DNA of 64,000 nucleotides, taken from contig JACJYE010000014.1 in assembly GCA_020636255.1 (NCBI GenBank), positions 124,001-188,000 on the forward strand, read 5' to 3'. Numbering within the stretch: the stretch's first letter is position 1; each line of letters begins with the position of its first letter. Shown here one piece after another: positions 17,011 to 26,212 of this stretch. The DNA is from Lewinellaceae bacterium (lineage in GTDB: Bacteria; Bacteroidota; Bacteroidia; Chitinophagales; Saprospiraceae). The translations under genes were made by a program, and so were the position numbers. The notes beneath the pieces were generated by a model. The model did no database searches and was not told where the DNA came from. It was given only the letters and a program-made list of their open reading frames with translations.

Positions 17011-18369
17011 TCATCCCTGCCGTTCCCGCTGCCATAACCGGAAGATGGCATCCACTTCCGGGTTGTCCTTCCAATTGTGCAGGATACCGGGAAGGGAAAG
17101 TATCCTGCTGAGCAGTTCTTCCTGGGCGTCTCCTTCCTTCAAAGCTTCGCTGTAAGGGATGTGGCTGAAGGTGACCTGAGAATAGAGGGGCAGAAATTCG
17201 CCGGGGTACTTCTCCTGTAGGTGGGCGGCGATTTCCTTTCGAAGCAGGAAAAGCGGGTCAGCGACGAGATCGCGCATTTCAACGAAATTGCGCAGGGCCA
17301 GGGTGGCGACGGCATTACCGTCATCGATGCGTTCTCGGTTGAAAGCTCCGATGATGGCCGTCCAGTCATCCTGATATTGGCCGATCATCTCGTCGAGGAT
17401 GCTGCAGTCTTCAAAGCCGGCGTTCATGCCCTGCCCGTAAAAAGGCACGATGGCATGGGCGGCATCGCCCAGCAACAGCACCTTATCTTCATAACACCAG
17501 GGGCTGCACCGGATGGTGGCTAAAGCGGAAGTGGGGTTGGTGCGAAAATCGTGTTCGAGATCGGGGAAGAGCGGAAGGCTGTCCGGGAAATACGCCTCAA
17601 AGAACGCCAGGGCCTGTTCGCTGCTCTGCAGCTGTTCGAAAGCCTGGCCCTCTCCTTCGAAGGGTAGGAAAAGAGTACCTGTAAAGCTTCCATCGATATT
17701 GGGCAGGGCGATCATCATGAAATTACCCCTGGGCCAGATATGAAGGGCATTTTTATCTATAGCATGACTGCCGTCGGCTTTGGGGGGAATGTGCAGCTCT
17801 TTGTAGCCGTATTCCAGATAGGATTGCGAATAGTTGAAGCGCGGCAGTTTCATCAGGCTGCGCCGCACGGCGGAGAAGGCGCCGTCGGCGCCAAAGATGA
17901 GCGGGGCCTGCATGGAAGTGCGCACACCTGTATCCACCGATTCAAAATAAACGGTATTGGAATCCAGGCCAACGCCCAGGCATTTCTGCCCGAAATGAAA
18001 GCGTAGGTTGTCGTAGCTGTCGGCGATACGGATCAGTTCGATATTCAGGCCGCCGCGGGAAACGGAATAGATCGCCTGCCCATCCCGCCCATAAGGCTGA
18101 AAGGTGAGCTCTCCTTCCACACTGTGCATCATGCGCCCGTACATGGCGATGGCCGCCGGCCGTATCCGGCTCTCGATGCCTGCTTTCTCCAGGGCTCGCC
18201 AGCCACGGGTGCTCATGGCCAGGTTGATAGACCGCCCTCCAATAAAACCGGCGCTGCGTGGGTCGGGGCGCTGCTCGAAAACATCGACTTCGTAACCGCG
18301 TTTGGCTAACAGAACGGCCCAAAGCGACCCTACCAACCCGCCACCGACGATCAAAGCTCGTTTTTCCAT
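17011..18369 (-). CDS. kmo: Kynurenine 3-monooxygenase
   Basis: FAD- and NADPH-dependent hydroxylation of kynurenine to 3-hydroxykynurenine, a step from tryptophan towards quinolinate and NAD. 452 residues, typical length. The N-terminal dinucleotide fold is ALIVGGGLVGSLWAVLLAKRGY with the acidic end of strand 2 (VDVFEQRPD). The second FAD motif is FGADGAFSAVR and the third LLGDAAHAIVPFYGQGMNAGFEDC. SFNL-like family segments such as RSINLAMSTRG are present. No other kynurenine-pathway gene is in this window. Tandem repeat arrays lie directly on both sides. Confidence 0.95.
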   Translation of the reverse strand: MEKRALIVGGGLVGSLWAVLLAKRGYEVDVFEQRPDPRSAGFIGGRSINLAMSTRGWRALEKAGIESRIRPAAIAMYGRMMHSVEGELTFQPYGRDGQAIYSVSRGGLNIELIRIADSYDNLRFHFGQKCLGVGLDSNTVYFESVDTGVRTSMQAPLIFGADGAFSAVRRSLMKLPRFNYSQSYLEYGYKELHIPPKADGSHAIDKNALHIWPRGNFMMIALPNIDGSFTGTLFLPFEGEGQAFEQLQSSEQALAFFEAYFPDSLPLFPDLEHDFRTNPTSALATIRCSPWCYEDKVLLLGDAAHAIVPFYGQGMNAGFEDCSILDEMIGQYQDDWTAIIGAFNRERIDDGNAVATLALRNFVEMRDLVADPLFLLRKEIAAHLQEKYPGEFLPLYSQVTFSHIPYSEALKEGDAQEELLSRILSLPGILHNWKDNPEVDAIFRLWQRERQG

Positions 18370-18381
18370 GGTATTTCCTTT

Positions 18382-18527
18382 AGAGATGGTAGCGTTTATA
18401 ACGCTTCTAGAGAGATGGTAGCGTTTATAACGCTTCTAGAGAGATGGTAGCGTTTATAACGCTACTAGAGAGATGGTAGCGTTTATAACGCTACCATCTC
18501 TGAGGCGTTTATAACGCTACCATCTCT
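18382..18527. repeat. Array of palindromic 29-bp repeats upstream of kmo
   Basis: Three 29-bp units (18382-18410, 18411-18439, 18440-18468), a fourth unit (18469-18501) that folds into a 15-bp-arm hairpin, and an inverted half unit (about 18505-18527). Every unit carries AGCGTT TAT AACGCT, a small palindrome. There are no spacers between units, so this is not CRISPR. The last half unit overlaps the stop codon of the PAP2-like gene, and the array forms the whole gap to kmo. Confidence 0.92.
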
Positions 18528-19191
18528 AGAAAAGAATACGCAGCGCAATGAATTGCGCTGCAAACCCTACGAGATACCCTCCATACAGGTCCATAGGGTC
18601 GTGGGCCTGGAGCAGTAGCCGGGAAGTGCCCACCAGGCCGGCCAGCAATATCGTAACGATCAGCACTGCACTCATGCTCACTTCCAATAAGCCCAGAGAA
18701 GTGCTGACCGTAAAGGTGTCATAGCTGAATAACAAAAGGGTGATGGCCACCATACCCAGCAACCCGCCCATGCCCACAGCGTGGGCGCTGATCTTCGAAA
18801 AGATATTGATAAAAAAAGCGATAAAAAGCCCGATCGCCGCCCCCAGCATAAAGCTGGTAAACGCCGTGGGGATCTGCGTATTGTCGAGGAAATTGCGGAA
18901 CATCCACAAGTAAAAGATGCCGGTAATGATGTAAGGCCCGATGCGCTCCTGCCTGTTTTTCATTTCCATGGATTCGATCATGCCCATAAACCGGAGCATG
19001 GCCACCGCAAAAGCAGGGATGAAAAAAGTGGACAAAAAAACCTGCAGGATGAGCAACTTACTGGCCTGTTCACTGATCCTGCTCACGCCAAAAAGGTAGG
19101 GGTTGATCAATAACAGCAACACCAGCATGTAGGTTACGATCAACAGCGGGTGGAAAAGGATGGATATTATTCTGGCCAGTAAGCGCAGCAT
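18526..19191 (-). CDS. PAP2-like integral membrane protein
   Basis: 221 residues with about six hydrophobic segments. A degenerate PAP2 phosphatase pattern can be read: KNRQERIGP resembles motif 1, SAHAVG resembles the SGH motif 2, and SRLLLQAHDPMD matches the SR-x5-H-x3-D form of motif 3. The His and Asp needed for catalysis in motif 3 are present, but motif 2 has SAH instead of SGH. It may act on a lipid pyrophosphate or phosphate in the membrane, or have lost activity; this is a weak family call. It lies upstream of kmo on the same strand, separated by the palindromic array. Confidence 0.6.
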   Translation of the reverse strand: MLRLLARIISILFHPLLIVTYMLVLLLLINPYLFGVSRISEQASKLLILQVFLSTFFIPAFAVAMLRFMGMIESMEMKNRQERIGPYIITGIFYLWMFRNFLDNTQIPTAFTSFMLGAAIGLFIAFFINIFSKISAHAVGMGGLLGMVAITLLLFSYDTFTVSTSLGLLEVSMSAVLIVTILLAGLVGTSRLLLQAHDPMDLYGGYLVGFAAQFIALRILF

Positions 19192-19231
19192 TTTCTGGAT
19201 GGTATTGATAATTTGCCGGCCTGCCGGCAGG

Positions 19232-19239
19232 CAAATGTA
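19232..19239 (-). promoter_or_regulatory. -7 box of the PAP2-like gene
   Basis: TACATTTG on the minus strand, 40 bp before the start. The leader contains a perfect 14-bp palindrome (GCCTGCCGGCAGGC). Confidence 0.4.
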
Positions 19240-19262
19240 CTATTTTTGATACAAACCTGTAT

Positions 19263-19280
19263 GGCCAAACTATGCTCTTA
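19263..19280. repeat. Possible degenerate copy of the TAAGAGC element
   Basis: Minus strand reads TTAAGAGCATAGTTTGGCC, close to the stop-codon-associated element at 29.58 kb but shorter. It lies in the gap between ade and the PAP2-like gene. Confidence 0.25.
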
Positions 19281-19299
19281 AACAGGCTGCCCAACTCCT

Positions 19300-20928
19300 C
19301 TACTCATGAAACAGCGGCACAAAGCCAAAGGCCTTCCCGTCGAATAATCCCTTATCGCTTAACTTCAATTCCGGGATGACCAGCAGCGCCATGAAAGACA
19401 AGGCCATAAAAGGCGCCTCCAGCCTGGCGCCCAGCTCCTCTCTGACAAAACCGTCGATATGCTGGTAAGCCTCCGCCACCTCGTAACCATCGGCGTTTGT
19501 CATGATGCCGGCCACGGGCAGTGGCAGGATATGGGCCTCCGTATCCGATACGGCAGCGATGCCGCCCTGATGTTCAATGATCAGGTTCACGGCCCGGCAT
19601 AGGGCTCCGTCGTCAACACCGACGGCAATAATGTTGTGGGAGTCGTGGCCCACACAGGAGGCTATAGCGCCCTTCCGCAGGCCAAAACCATTGATAAAGG
19701 CCAGCGCCGGCGTCGCCGCCTCGTAGCGGTTCACTACGGCCGCCTTGAGCATATCCCTTTCCACATCCGCCACAGCCATTCCATCCCGCACGCTTACCGG
19801 AGCCGAAAAACGCTGCGTAACGATCTGCCCGTCCAACGCCTGTATGACGTTGGCCTGGCTACCCAGCGCCTCCAAGCTGAAGTCAGCCGGTTCTTTGGGT
19901 TGCGTATCGAAACGGTTCACCGCCTCCTCCTCCACCCTGCCGATCAGCGACTGCCCTTCTTTCGCTACGAGTTGCCCGTCAATATAGGTAGCAAGTACCC
20001 GGAAAGTGCGCATGTCTTCTACCAGTATAAAATCCGCCGGGCTGCCGGGAAGCAACAGGCCGACATCGAGTCCATAATGTTCAACAGGGTTCAGACAGGC
20101 GGCGCGCAGGATGTCGAAAAGGCCATAACCTTCCGCAACGGCCCTGGCGGCCAGCTTGTCGATATGCCCTAGAACGAGCCCGTCGGGATGTTTGTCATCC
20201 GAACAGAACATGACCTGGCCGGGGAATTGCGGCAACAAGGGGATAAGCGCCTCGAAATTACGGGCGGCACTCCCCTCGCGGATGATCACCTTCACGCCCA
20301 GCCTGAGTTTCTCCAGGCCTTCTTCGTACGTGAAACATTCGTGGTCGGTGCTGATGCCGGCAGCAAAATAACGGCGGGCGTCATCACCCCGCAGGCCCGG
20401 CGCATGGCCATCGATGGGCCTGCCCAACTCGCGGGCAGCAGCCAGCTTGGCCATCACCTCCTCGTCGTGGTGCAGCACCCCGGGGTAATTCATCATCTCC
20501 GACAGGTATCTTACCTCCGGCCTTTCCAACAAACGCCTCACGCCTTCAGGCCCGATCCTGCCCCCCGCTGTTTCGAAGGCCGTTGCCGGCACGCAGGACG
20601 GCGCGCCGAAATAAAATTTGAAAGGCACTTTGCTGCCGTTACCGATCATATAATACACACCTTCTTCTCCCAGCACATTTGCGATCTCATGTGGGTCGGA
20701 GACGGTGGCCACTGTGCCGTGAACGACGGCCAGGCGTGCAAACTCGGAGGGTATGAGCATGGAGCTCTCTATATGGATGTGGGCATCCACAAAACCCGGC
20801 ATGATATAAGGGCCGGTGGCCTCTGGCAATTCCCGGATACCTGCTATTTTTCCCTGATCTACCTGTACTTCCCCCGGATAGATACGGCGTTGATGCAGGT
20901 CAACAATTTGTCCCTGAAAGGTTTTCAT
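19300..20928 (-). CDS. ade: Adenine deaminase
   Basis: Converts adenine to hypoxanthine and ammonia (purine salvage). 542 residues, the typical length of the Ade family rather than the shorter eukaryote-like enzymes. The amidohydrolase barrel has the metal motif PGFVDAHIHIESSM with His50 and His52, then SDPHEIANV near 100, DGHAPG near 175 and DDKHPDG near 240. The C-terminal domain carries NGFGLRKGAIASCVGHDSHNI. It is divergent from mscS with only 43 bp between start codons, so regulatory sites must overlap. Confidence 0.95.
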   Translation of the reverse strand: MKTFQGQIVDLHQRRIYPGEVQVDQGKIAGIRELPEATGPYIMPGFVDAHIHIESSMLIPSEFARLAVVHGTVATVSDPHEIANVLGEEGVYYMIGNGSKVPFKFYFGAPSCVPATAFETAGGRIGPEGVRRLLERPEVRYLSEMMNYPGVLHHDEEVMAKLAAARELGRPIDGHAPGLRGDDARRYFAAGISTDHECFTYEEGLEKLRLGVKVIIREGSAARNFEALIPLLPQFPGQVMFCSDDKHPDGLVLGHIDKLAARAVAEGYGLFDILRAACLNPVEHYGLDVGLLLPGSPADFILVEDMRTFRVLATYIDGQLVAKEGQSLIGRVEEEAVNRFDTQPKEPADFSLEALGSQANVIQALDGQIVTQRFSAPVSVRDGMAVADVERDMLKAAVVNRYEAATPALAFINGFGLRKGAIASCVGHDSHNIIAVGVDDGALCRAVNLIIEHQGGIAAVSDTEAHILPLPVAGIMTNADGYEVAEAYQHIDGFVREELGARLEAPFMALSFMALLVIPELKLSDKGLFDGKAFGFVPLFHE

Positions 20929-20971
20929 GGCGAAAAGTTTGTATTTTCAGGCATAAATTTAAGCGCTGTCC

Positions 20972-22303
20972 ATGAGCGAATTCTTCCAAAAAGAGCTTTT
21001 TCGATTCGGAAATTACGACATCACACTGGGAAATGTGATCCTGGCCAGCCTTTTGTTCCTGCTGCTGGCTGCCTTATACCGCCTGGTGTTTTACAGCCTG
21101 GCACCGGCCTATTTCAACCGGGTGAACCTGGACGTCGGCAGCAGAAAGAAACTGAAAGGCATTCTCAGGCTGCTTTTTTTGTTCCTGCTCCTGCTCGCCC
21201 TGGTGCTCAGCCTCACTGTCGACTACCGCCTGGTGGAAAGCGATGAAGTCGTACTCAGAATATCCCACGTCCTCGGGGGCTTCATGCTGTTGCAGGCTGC
21301 CCGCCTCGTGGACTTCGTTATTTCCCGGGCGATTGCCTTGAGTTATGACGCCCAGCAGAAAGAGTTGAAACCGGGCCAGCAGGCCCCTCCTCCCAACCTG
21401 AAGAAAAGCGCCAACAGGACTGTCCAATGGATCGTGTACGTGCTTGCCCTGTGGCTTGCACTTAAAAGTTTCGGTTTCGATTACCGGCTCTTTGAATTCC
21501 AGAGCAAAGGTAACTCCTATGCTTTTCACATTTCCAACATCCTGATCGCCCTATTCATACTGCTGGCAGCCCGGCTGGCCAGCTGGCTGCTCACCCAACT
21601 GGTGCTCAATAGCTACTACCGCCGCAATAATATCAACGTCGGTTCTCAGTTTGCCATCAACCAGCTTCTGAAATACTTTCTCTACGTCATCGCCATCCTG
21701 ATGGCCCTGGAAACGCTGGGTGTTACCCTTACCGTGCTTTGGGGCGGTGCAGCAGCTTTGCTGGTAGGCATTGGCCTGGGGCTGCAAGAGACTTTCAAAG
21801 ATTTCTTTTCGGGCATCATCCTCCTCTTCGAACGCACCGTCGAAGTGGGCGATGTAGTAGTAGTGGACGACCTGGTCGGGACGGTGCGGCGAATCGGGCT
21901 GCGAACCTCCCTGGTAGAAACCCGCGATAACCTGACGGTCATCGTCCCCAATTCACGGCTGGTCGTGGAAAAGGTCATCAACTGGAGCCATAACGACAGC
22001 AAAGCCCGCTTCCTGGTTAAAGTTGGCGTCGCCTACGGTTCGGATACTGCACTGGTGAAAAAGCTCCTGCTGAACGTCGCCAGAGAAAATGCCTTCGTAC
22101 TGCGCCACCCCGCTCCTTTTGTCCGTTTTATTGATTTTGGTGAATCCTCTCTGGATTTCGAGCTCCACTTCTGGACACACGAATTCATCCGCATTGAAGA
22201 CATTAAAAGCGATATGCGTTTTGAGATAGACCAGACATTCCGCGACAACCAGGTCACCATCCCCTTCCCACAGCGCGATGTATGGATGCGGGATAAGGGG
22301 TGA
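20972..22303 (+). CDS. MscS-family mechanosensitive channel
   Basis: 443 residues. Four or more hydrophobic helices precede the pore helix GGAAALLVGIGLGLQETFKDFFSG (about 264-287), the glycine/alanine-rich signature of MscS TM3. The beta domain follows with ERTVEVGDVVVVDDLVGTVRRIGLRTS, and a mixed alpha/beta C-terminal domain ends in IPFPQRDVW. Relieves turgor by opening under membrane tension. Longer at the N-terminus than E. coli MscS, with extra helices. A hairpin follows before the convergent M48 gene. Confidence 0.93.
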   Translation: MSEFFQKELFRFGNYDITLGNVILASLLFLLLAALYRLVFYSLAPAYFNRVNLDVGSRKKLKGILRLLFLFLLLLALVLSLTVDYRLVESDEVVLRISHVLGGFMLLQAARLVDFVISRAIALSYDAQQKELKPGQQAPPPNLKKSANRTVQWIVYVLALWLALKSFGFDYRLFEFQSKGNSYAFHISNILIALFILLAARLASWLLTQLVLNSYYRRNNINVGSQFAINQLLKYFLYVIAILMALETLGVTLTVLWGGAAALLVGIGLGLQETFKDFFSGIILLFERTVEVGDVVVVDDLVGTVRRIGLRTSLVETRDNLTVIVPNSRLVVEKVINWSHNDSKARFLVKVGVAYGSDTALVKKLLLNVARENAFVLRHPAPFVRFIDFGESSLDFELHFWTHEFIRIEDIKSDMRFEIDQTFRDNQVTIPFPQRDVWMRDKG

Positions 22304-22357
22304 ACATGCTTATTGGAGATGGAGAGACTGGGTGATGAGGAGACTGGTAGAGGGAGT

Positions 22358-22386
22358 GATGGGGAGAAGTTTGGGCTCTCCCCATC
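22358..22386. terminator. Hairpin between mscS and the M48 gene
   Basis: Arms GATGGGGAGA and TCTCCCCATC around a 9-base loop, between convergent genes. T-runs are poor, so termination is probable rather than certain. Confidence 0.45.
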
Positions 22387-22399
22387 CTGATCGCATTGC

Positions 22400-23200
22400 T
22401 TAGAGCTTAGCCTTGATCTTCTGATAATCAGAACGATAGTCTTTCGTTCCTTTGCAGGATTTTTCGGCCGCCTGTTTTTCGATATTCTGAACGCGGTTGC
22501 CGGGGTTAGGGTGCGTACTCAGGAATTCGGGCGGGGTGGACTCTCCTTCGATCTTTTTAAAGAACCCTGCAGCGCCATCGGCATGGTAGTCTGTCGGGCA
22601 GAGATAAAGCACCGAATGGCTGTCGGCTTCCGTTTCATGGTTGCGGCTGAACTTAAGAGAGATCAACCCCAGGGCGATCTGCTCGATCAGGCCCGGTTCG
22701 GCATTGCCGGTGATGATGGATGTCAGGGCGGCAATACCATACACCTGGGTCATCTGGCGGGTAGAATGGCGCAGGGCAGCGTGGGCAATCTCATGGCCCA
22801 TGACGCCGGCCAGCTGGTCTTCAGAATCCAGGAACTTGATCAGGCCGGTATACACATAGATGTATCCGCCCGGCGTACAAAAAGCATTGAGCGTTTTGTC
22901 ATCATCGATGATCTTCACCTCCCAGGCGAATTTATCGCGATAGGCCACCTCGCCGGAATTCAGTATCTTATTGGTGATCTTGCGGATATAGGCATATACT
23001 TCCTCATTTCCTTTCTCGGGCAGGATAGGGAACTGGCTCGGGTCGCTTTCGATCTGTTTCACCACCTCCTGTCCGAGTTCTATATCCTGATCAGGGGTGA
23101 ATAGATTTAAGCCTCCTCCTTCTTTCCCGACACCGCAGCCGGAAAAGAACAAGGTAATGGAAAGGCCAATAGCCAGTAAAGAGAATCTTTTGCGTAGCAT
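22400..23200 (-). CDS. M48-family metalloprotease lipoprotein
   Basis: 266 residues. The N-terminus has a lipoprotein signal (LSITLFFSGC, lipid Cys22), so the enzyme is anchored in the envelope. The zinc motif HEIAH is at 136-140, with the third ligand region ETEADSHS at about 189-196, as in BepA/LoiP-like periplasmic M48 proteases. The C-terminal FLSTHPNPGNRVQNI matches the STHP...R block of the family. Expected to degrade or assist folding of outer-membrane proteins. It is transcribed alone. Confidence 0.93.
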   Translation of the reverse strand: MLRKRFSLLAIGLSITLFFSGCGVGKEGGGLNLFTPDQDIELGQEVVKQIESDPSQFPILPEKGNEEVYAYIRKITNKILNSGEVAYRDKFAWEVKIIDDDKTLNAFCTPGGYIYVYTGLIKFLDSEDQLAGVMGHEIAHAALRHSTRQMTQVYGIAALTSIITGNAEPGLIEQIALGLISLKFSRNHETEADSHSVLYLCPTDYHADGAAGFFKKIEGESTPPEFLSTHPNPGNRVQNIEKQAAEKSCKGTKDYRSDYQKIKAKL

Positions 23201-23338
23201 GAGTCTTTTATTTTATTGATGTGGACGATGAATTCCAAGCTGGGTAACGAATGCCCCGCTCCAATTCGTATAAACCGGCCGGGGTACAGCGCAAAGGCTC
23301 TTTCAAAAGTATTAACATTTCAGGAAATAACGCGTTGT

Positions 23339-24847
23339 TCAGTCAGGTTTTGGAAACCTGCCCGCCCCTTCTCTGAAAAAGCCTATCGTTGCTATGATAT
23401 CGTCGTGCAACACCCGGTCCGACTCCACCTTCGGCACTACCAGGCGGTAATCGGCCAGTATCTGTTCCAGTGCCGGCGACGACTGCTCCGGCCGACGGAA
23501 TTCCATGGCCTGGGCTGCCGTCATCCATTCTATAGCCAGCAGGCGCTCCAGGTTCTCCACCACGCGGTAACACTTGGTAGCGGCATTGGCTGCCATGCTG
23601 ACGTGGTCTTCCTGGCCATTGCTGCTCACTATGCTATCTACCGACGCTGGCGTGCAGAGCTGTTTATTCTGGCTGACGATGGATGCGGCGGTGTACTGCG
23701 GGATCATGAGCCCCGAGTTCAGCCCGGGTTCGCTCGTCAGGAAACTGGGCAGGCCACGGTTGCCGGAAATGAGCTGATAAACGCGCCGTTCCGAAATGCT
23801 GCCCAGTTCGGCCAGGGCAATGGCCAGATAATCGAGGGCCAGGGCCAGAGGTTGGGCGTGGAAGTTGCCCCCCGACAGTATGGCGTCCGTATCGGGGAAG
23901 ATGTTGGGGTTGTCCGTCACGGCATTGGCCTCGGTAAGGAACACCTGCTCCGCGTGGCTGATAGCCCCCCAACTGGCGCCGTGCACCTGCGGCACGCAAC
24001 GGAAGGCGTAGGGGTCCTGCACGTACTGCTTTTCGCGCTGGGCAAGCGCACTGCCCTGCAGCCACCACCGGATATCGGCCGCTACCCTTTGCTGGCCTTC
24101 GTGGGGCCTGATGATATGCAGGCGGCCGTCAAATGGCGAAAGCTGGCAATCGAATGCGTCGGCCGAGAGCGCAGCGCAGAGGTTGGCGAGCCCGAACAGG
24201 CGCCTGGCCTGAAGCAGGCACCAGCCCAGGTAAGCACCGGAAAACTGCGTGCCGTTCAGCAGGGCCAGTCCTTCTTTGGCCTGCAATTCCATTGGCGCCA
24301 GGCCGCTATCGGCCAGCACACTGTCCGACGGCAGAGCCTGCCCGTTCTGCCACACTGCCCCCAGCCCGATAAGCGGCAGGCTCAGATGGGCCAGCGGGGC
24401 CAGGTCGCCCGACGCTCCCAGCGAGCCCTGCTCATACACCACCGGGAGGATGCCCCGGTTGAATAATTCGGCCAGCCGTTCAACCAGGCCCAGGCGGACG
24501 CCGGAGTAACCGTAGGCCAGGCTCTGTATCTTTAACAGCAGCATCAGCTGCACGATGGCCGGCGGAACGGGGGCGCCGGTACCGCAGGCATGCGACTGCA
24601 CCAGATTGTGCTGCAGGCTGATCGTCTGTTCTTTGGAAATGCGGATGTGGCACAGGGAGCCAAACCCCGTATTGATGCCGTAAAAGAGCTCGTCGGAGTG
24701 CTGAAGCTTGTCGTCCAGAAAGGCTCTGCAATGCCGGATGCGCTGGCGGCTCTCTTCAGAAAGCGCAAGGGAAACTCCTTTTTCCAAAATTGCGCTGATC
24801 TGCTCCAGCGTTAAGCGCTCAGCGCTGATGTAATGTACCTGGTCCAT
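23339..24847 (-). CDS. hutH: Histidine ammonia-lyase (HAL/PAL family)
   Basis: Removes ammonia from histidine to give urocanate. 502 residues. The Ala-Ser-Gly triad that cyclises to the MIO cofactor is at 145-147 (GSLGASGDLAPLAHL). The catalytic Tyr57 lies in FYGINTGFG, and SSNGQEDHVSM comes near the C-terminus. The best match is to Bacteroidota HutH, but no other hut gene is present, so a tyrosine or phenylalanine lyase role is not excluded by sequence alone. The ATG at 24847 gives the usual N-terminus. Confidence 0.88.
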   Translation of the reverse strand: MDQVHYISAERLTLEQISAILEKGVSLALSEESRQRIRHCRAFLDDKLQHSDELFYGINTGFGSLCHIRISKEQTISLQHNLVQSHACGTGAPVPPAIVQLMLLLKIQSLAYGYSGVRLGLVERLAELFNRGILPVVYEQGSLGASGDLAPLAHLSLPLIGLGAVWQNGQALPSDSVLADSGLAPMELQAKEGLALLNGTQFSGAYLGWCLLQARRLFGLANLCAALSADAFDCQLSPFDGRLHIIRPHEGQQRVAADIRWWLQGSALAQREKQYVQDPYAFRCVPQVHGASWGAISHAEQVFLTEANAVTDNPNIFPDTDAILSGGNFHAQPLALALDYLAIALAELGSISERRVYQLISGNRGLPSFLTSEPGLNSGLMIPQYTAASIVSQNKQLCTPASVDSIVSSNGQEDHVSMAANAATKCYRVVENLERLLAIEWMTAAQAMEFRRPEQSSPALEQILADYRLVVPKVESDRVLHDDIIATIGFFREGAGRFPKPD

Positions 24848-24969
24848 TGGAAGGGCTTTGTATTGGGGTTGGGCCAGGGCTTCAGCCTCAGCGGCGCCAC
24901 CGGTGCCAACACCTAAAGTTGGGTGCGAATTTAAAAAAAGGCAGCACCGCGTGTATCATTATTGCCGGC

Positions 24970-26046
24970 TTATTCCATTGCCCCCTCTTTCATCCGCTCC
25001 GCATTTTCCGCCACCTTCAGGGCTTCGATGATGGGCGCCAGATGGCCTTCCATAACCTGTTCGAGGTTGAAGTTCTTGTTCTCGCCTTCCAGGCGGTGGT
25101 CGGTCACGCGGTTCTGCGGGAAGTTGTAGGTGCGGATCTTCCCGGAGCGGTCGCCGGTACCGACCAGCGATTTGCGTTTGGCAGCCTGCTCGCTCTCGTA
25201 TTGCTCGCGGCGAACCTCGACGACCTTGACGTAAAGGCGTTGCAGGGCGATCTCCCTGTTTTTGATCTGAGAGCGGCCGTCCTGGCTTTCCGAGACGATG
25301 CCGGTGGGCAGGTGTGTAATACGCACGGCCGATTCGGTCTTGTTGACGTGCTGGCCGCCGGCGCCGCTAGAGCGGTAGGTGTCGATCTTGAGGTCCGCTT
25401 TATTGATATCGACATCCTCCATCTCCAGTTTGGGCATCACGGCAACGGTAGCGGCGGAGGTGTGTACCCGCCCCTGCGATTCCGTCTTGGGGATGCGTTG
25501 CACGCGGTGAGCGCCCGATTCGAACTTGAGCCTGCCGTAGACCTCATCGCCGCTGATCTCCAGTACGAGCTTGTTGTAACCGCCAACGGTGCCTTCATTG
25601 ATGTAGACGGCCTCCACTTTCCAGCCCTGCTCTTCAAAATAACGGGAGTACATGCGGTACAGGTCGCCCGCGAACAGGCTGGCCTCGTCGCCGCCGGTAC
25701 CGGAACGTATCTCGAATATGACGTCTTTATCGTCTTCCGGGTCTTTGGGTATGAGCAGCATTTTGAGCTCTTCTTCCATTTCCTCCTGCCTGGGCTCCAG
25801 CTCATCCAGTTCGAGGCGCGCCATATCGCGCATTTCGGGGTCCTCTTCCCGTAGCATCTCGCGCGCGGTACGGATATTGCTCAGGAGTTCGAGATAAGTA
25901 TCGAAGGCCTTGACGATGGGCGTCAGGTTTTTGTATTCCTTGTTCACCTTGGTATAGCGGGCCATATTGGCAATGAGCTCGGGGTCGGCCAATTGCTCTT
26001 CCAGGTAGATATACCGTTCTTTGATGGCTTGCAGCTTTTCCAGCAT
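24970..26046 (-). CDS. prfA: Peptide chain release factor 1
   Basis: Reads UAA and UAG and triggers peptide release. 358 residues, normal length. The catalytic GGQ is at 230-232 (SSGAGGQHVNKTESAVR). The tripeptide anticodon region reads PKT (PxT form, about 186-188), which marks RF1 rather than RF2, and no RF2 frameshift is needed. The C-terminal RTYNFPQNRVTDHR is conserved. The ATG at 26046 follows a leader of roughly 150 nt if the box at 26205-26212 is its promoter. Confidence 0.97.
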   Translation of the reverse strand: MLEKLQAIKERYIYLEEQLADPELIANMARYTKVNKEYKNLTPIVKAFDTYLELLSNIRTAREMLREEDPEMRDMARLELDELEPRQEEMEEELKMLLIPKDPEDDKDVIFEIRSGTGGDEASLFAGDLYRMYSRYFEEQGWKVEAVYINEGTVGGYNKLVLEISGDEVYGRLKFESGAHRVQRIPKTESQGRVHTSAATVAVMPKLEMEDVDINKADLKIDTYRSSGAGGQHVNKTESAVRITHLPTGIVSESQDGRSQIKNREIALQRLYVKVVEVRREQYESEQAAKRKSLVGTGDRSGKIRTYNFPQNRVTDHRLEGENKNFNLEQVMEGHLAPIIEALKVAENAERMKEGAME

Positions 26047-26204
26047 GATAGAGATGGTTTAAACGTGGTTGGTAGATAAAAAGCAGAGCAGGCCCTGGCG
26101 GGCATCGTAGAAGCAGGCAAAAGCCGCTACATGAAGCAATGAGGGATGAGTATTTCCCGTGCCATCGGCAGTGGGCATTTTTTGATCTGTTGAAAAATAC
26201 CGCG

Positions 26205-26212
26205 CAAAGGTA
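26205..26212 (-). promoter_or_regulatory. Likely prfA -7 box
   Basis: TACCTTTG on the minus strand, identical to the purH box, 158 bp upstream of prfA. Nothing else on the minus strand starts in between. Confidence 0.45.

Noticed and set aside
16755..17051. N-terminal extension of the TPR-vWA protein through the 73-bp repeats
   Set aside because: The real start has a signal peptide and GAGGAG just before it at 16754; the extension is low-complexity repeat translation.
18382..18527. Possible CRISPR array
   Set aside because: Units are contiguous with no unique spacers, and no cas genes are near.
20188..21246. 352-codon frame antisense to ade and running into mscS
   Set aside because: Spans two divergent real genes and shows no coding signature.
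23339..24847. Aromatic lyase as a natural-product (PAL/TAL) enzyme
   Set aside because: Motifs fit Bacteroidota HutH better and no secondary-metabolite genes are nearby; kept only as an alternative in the entry.
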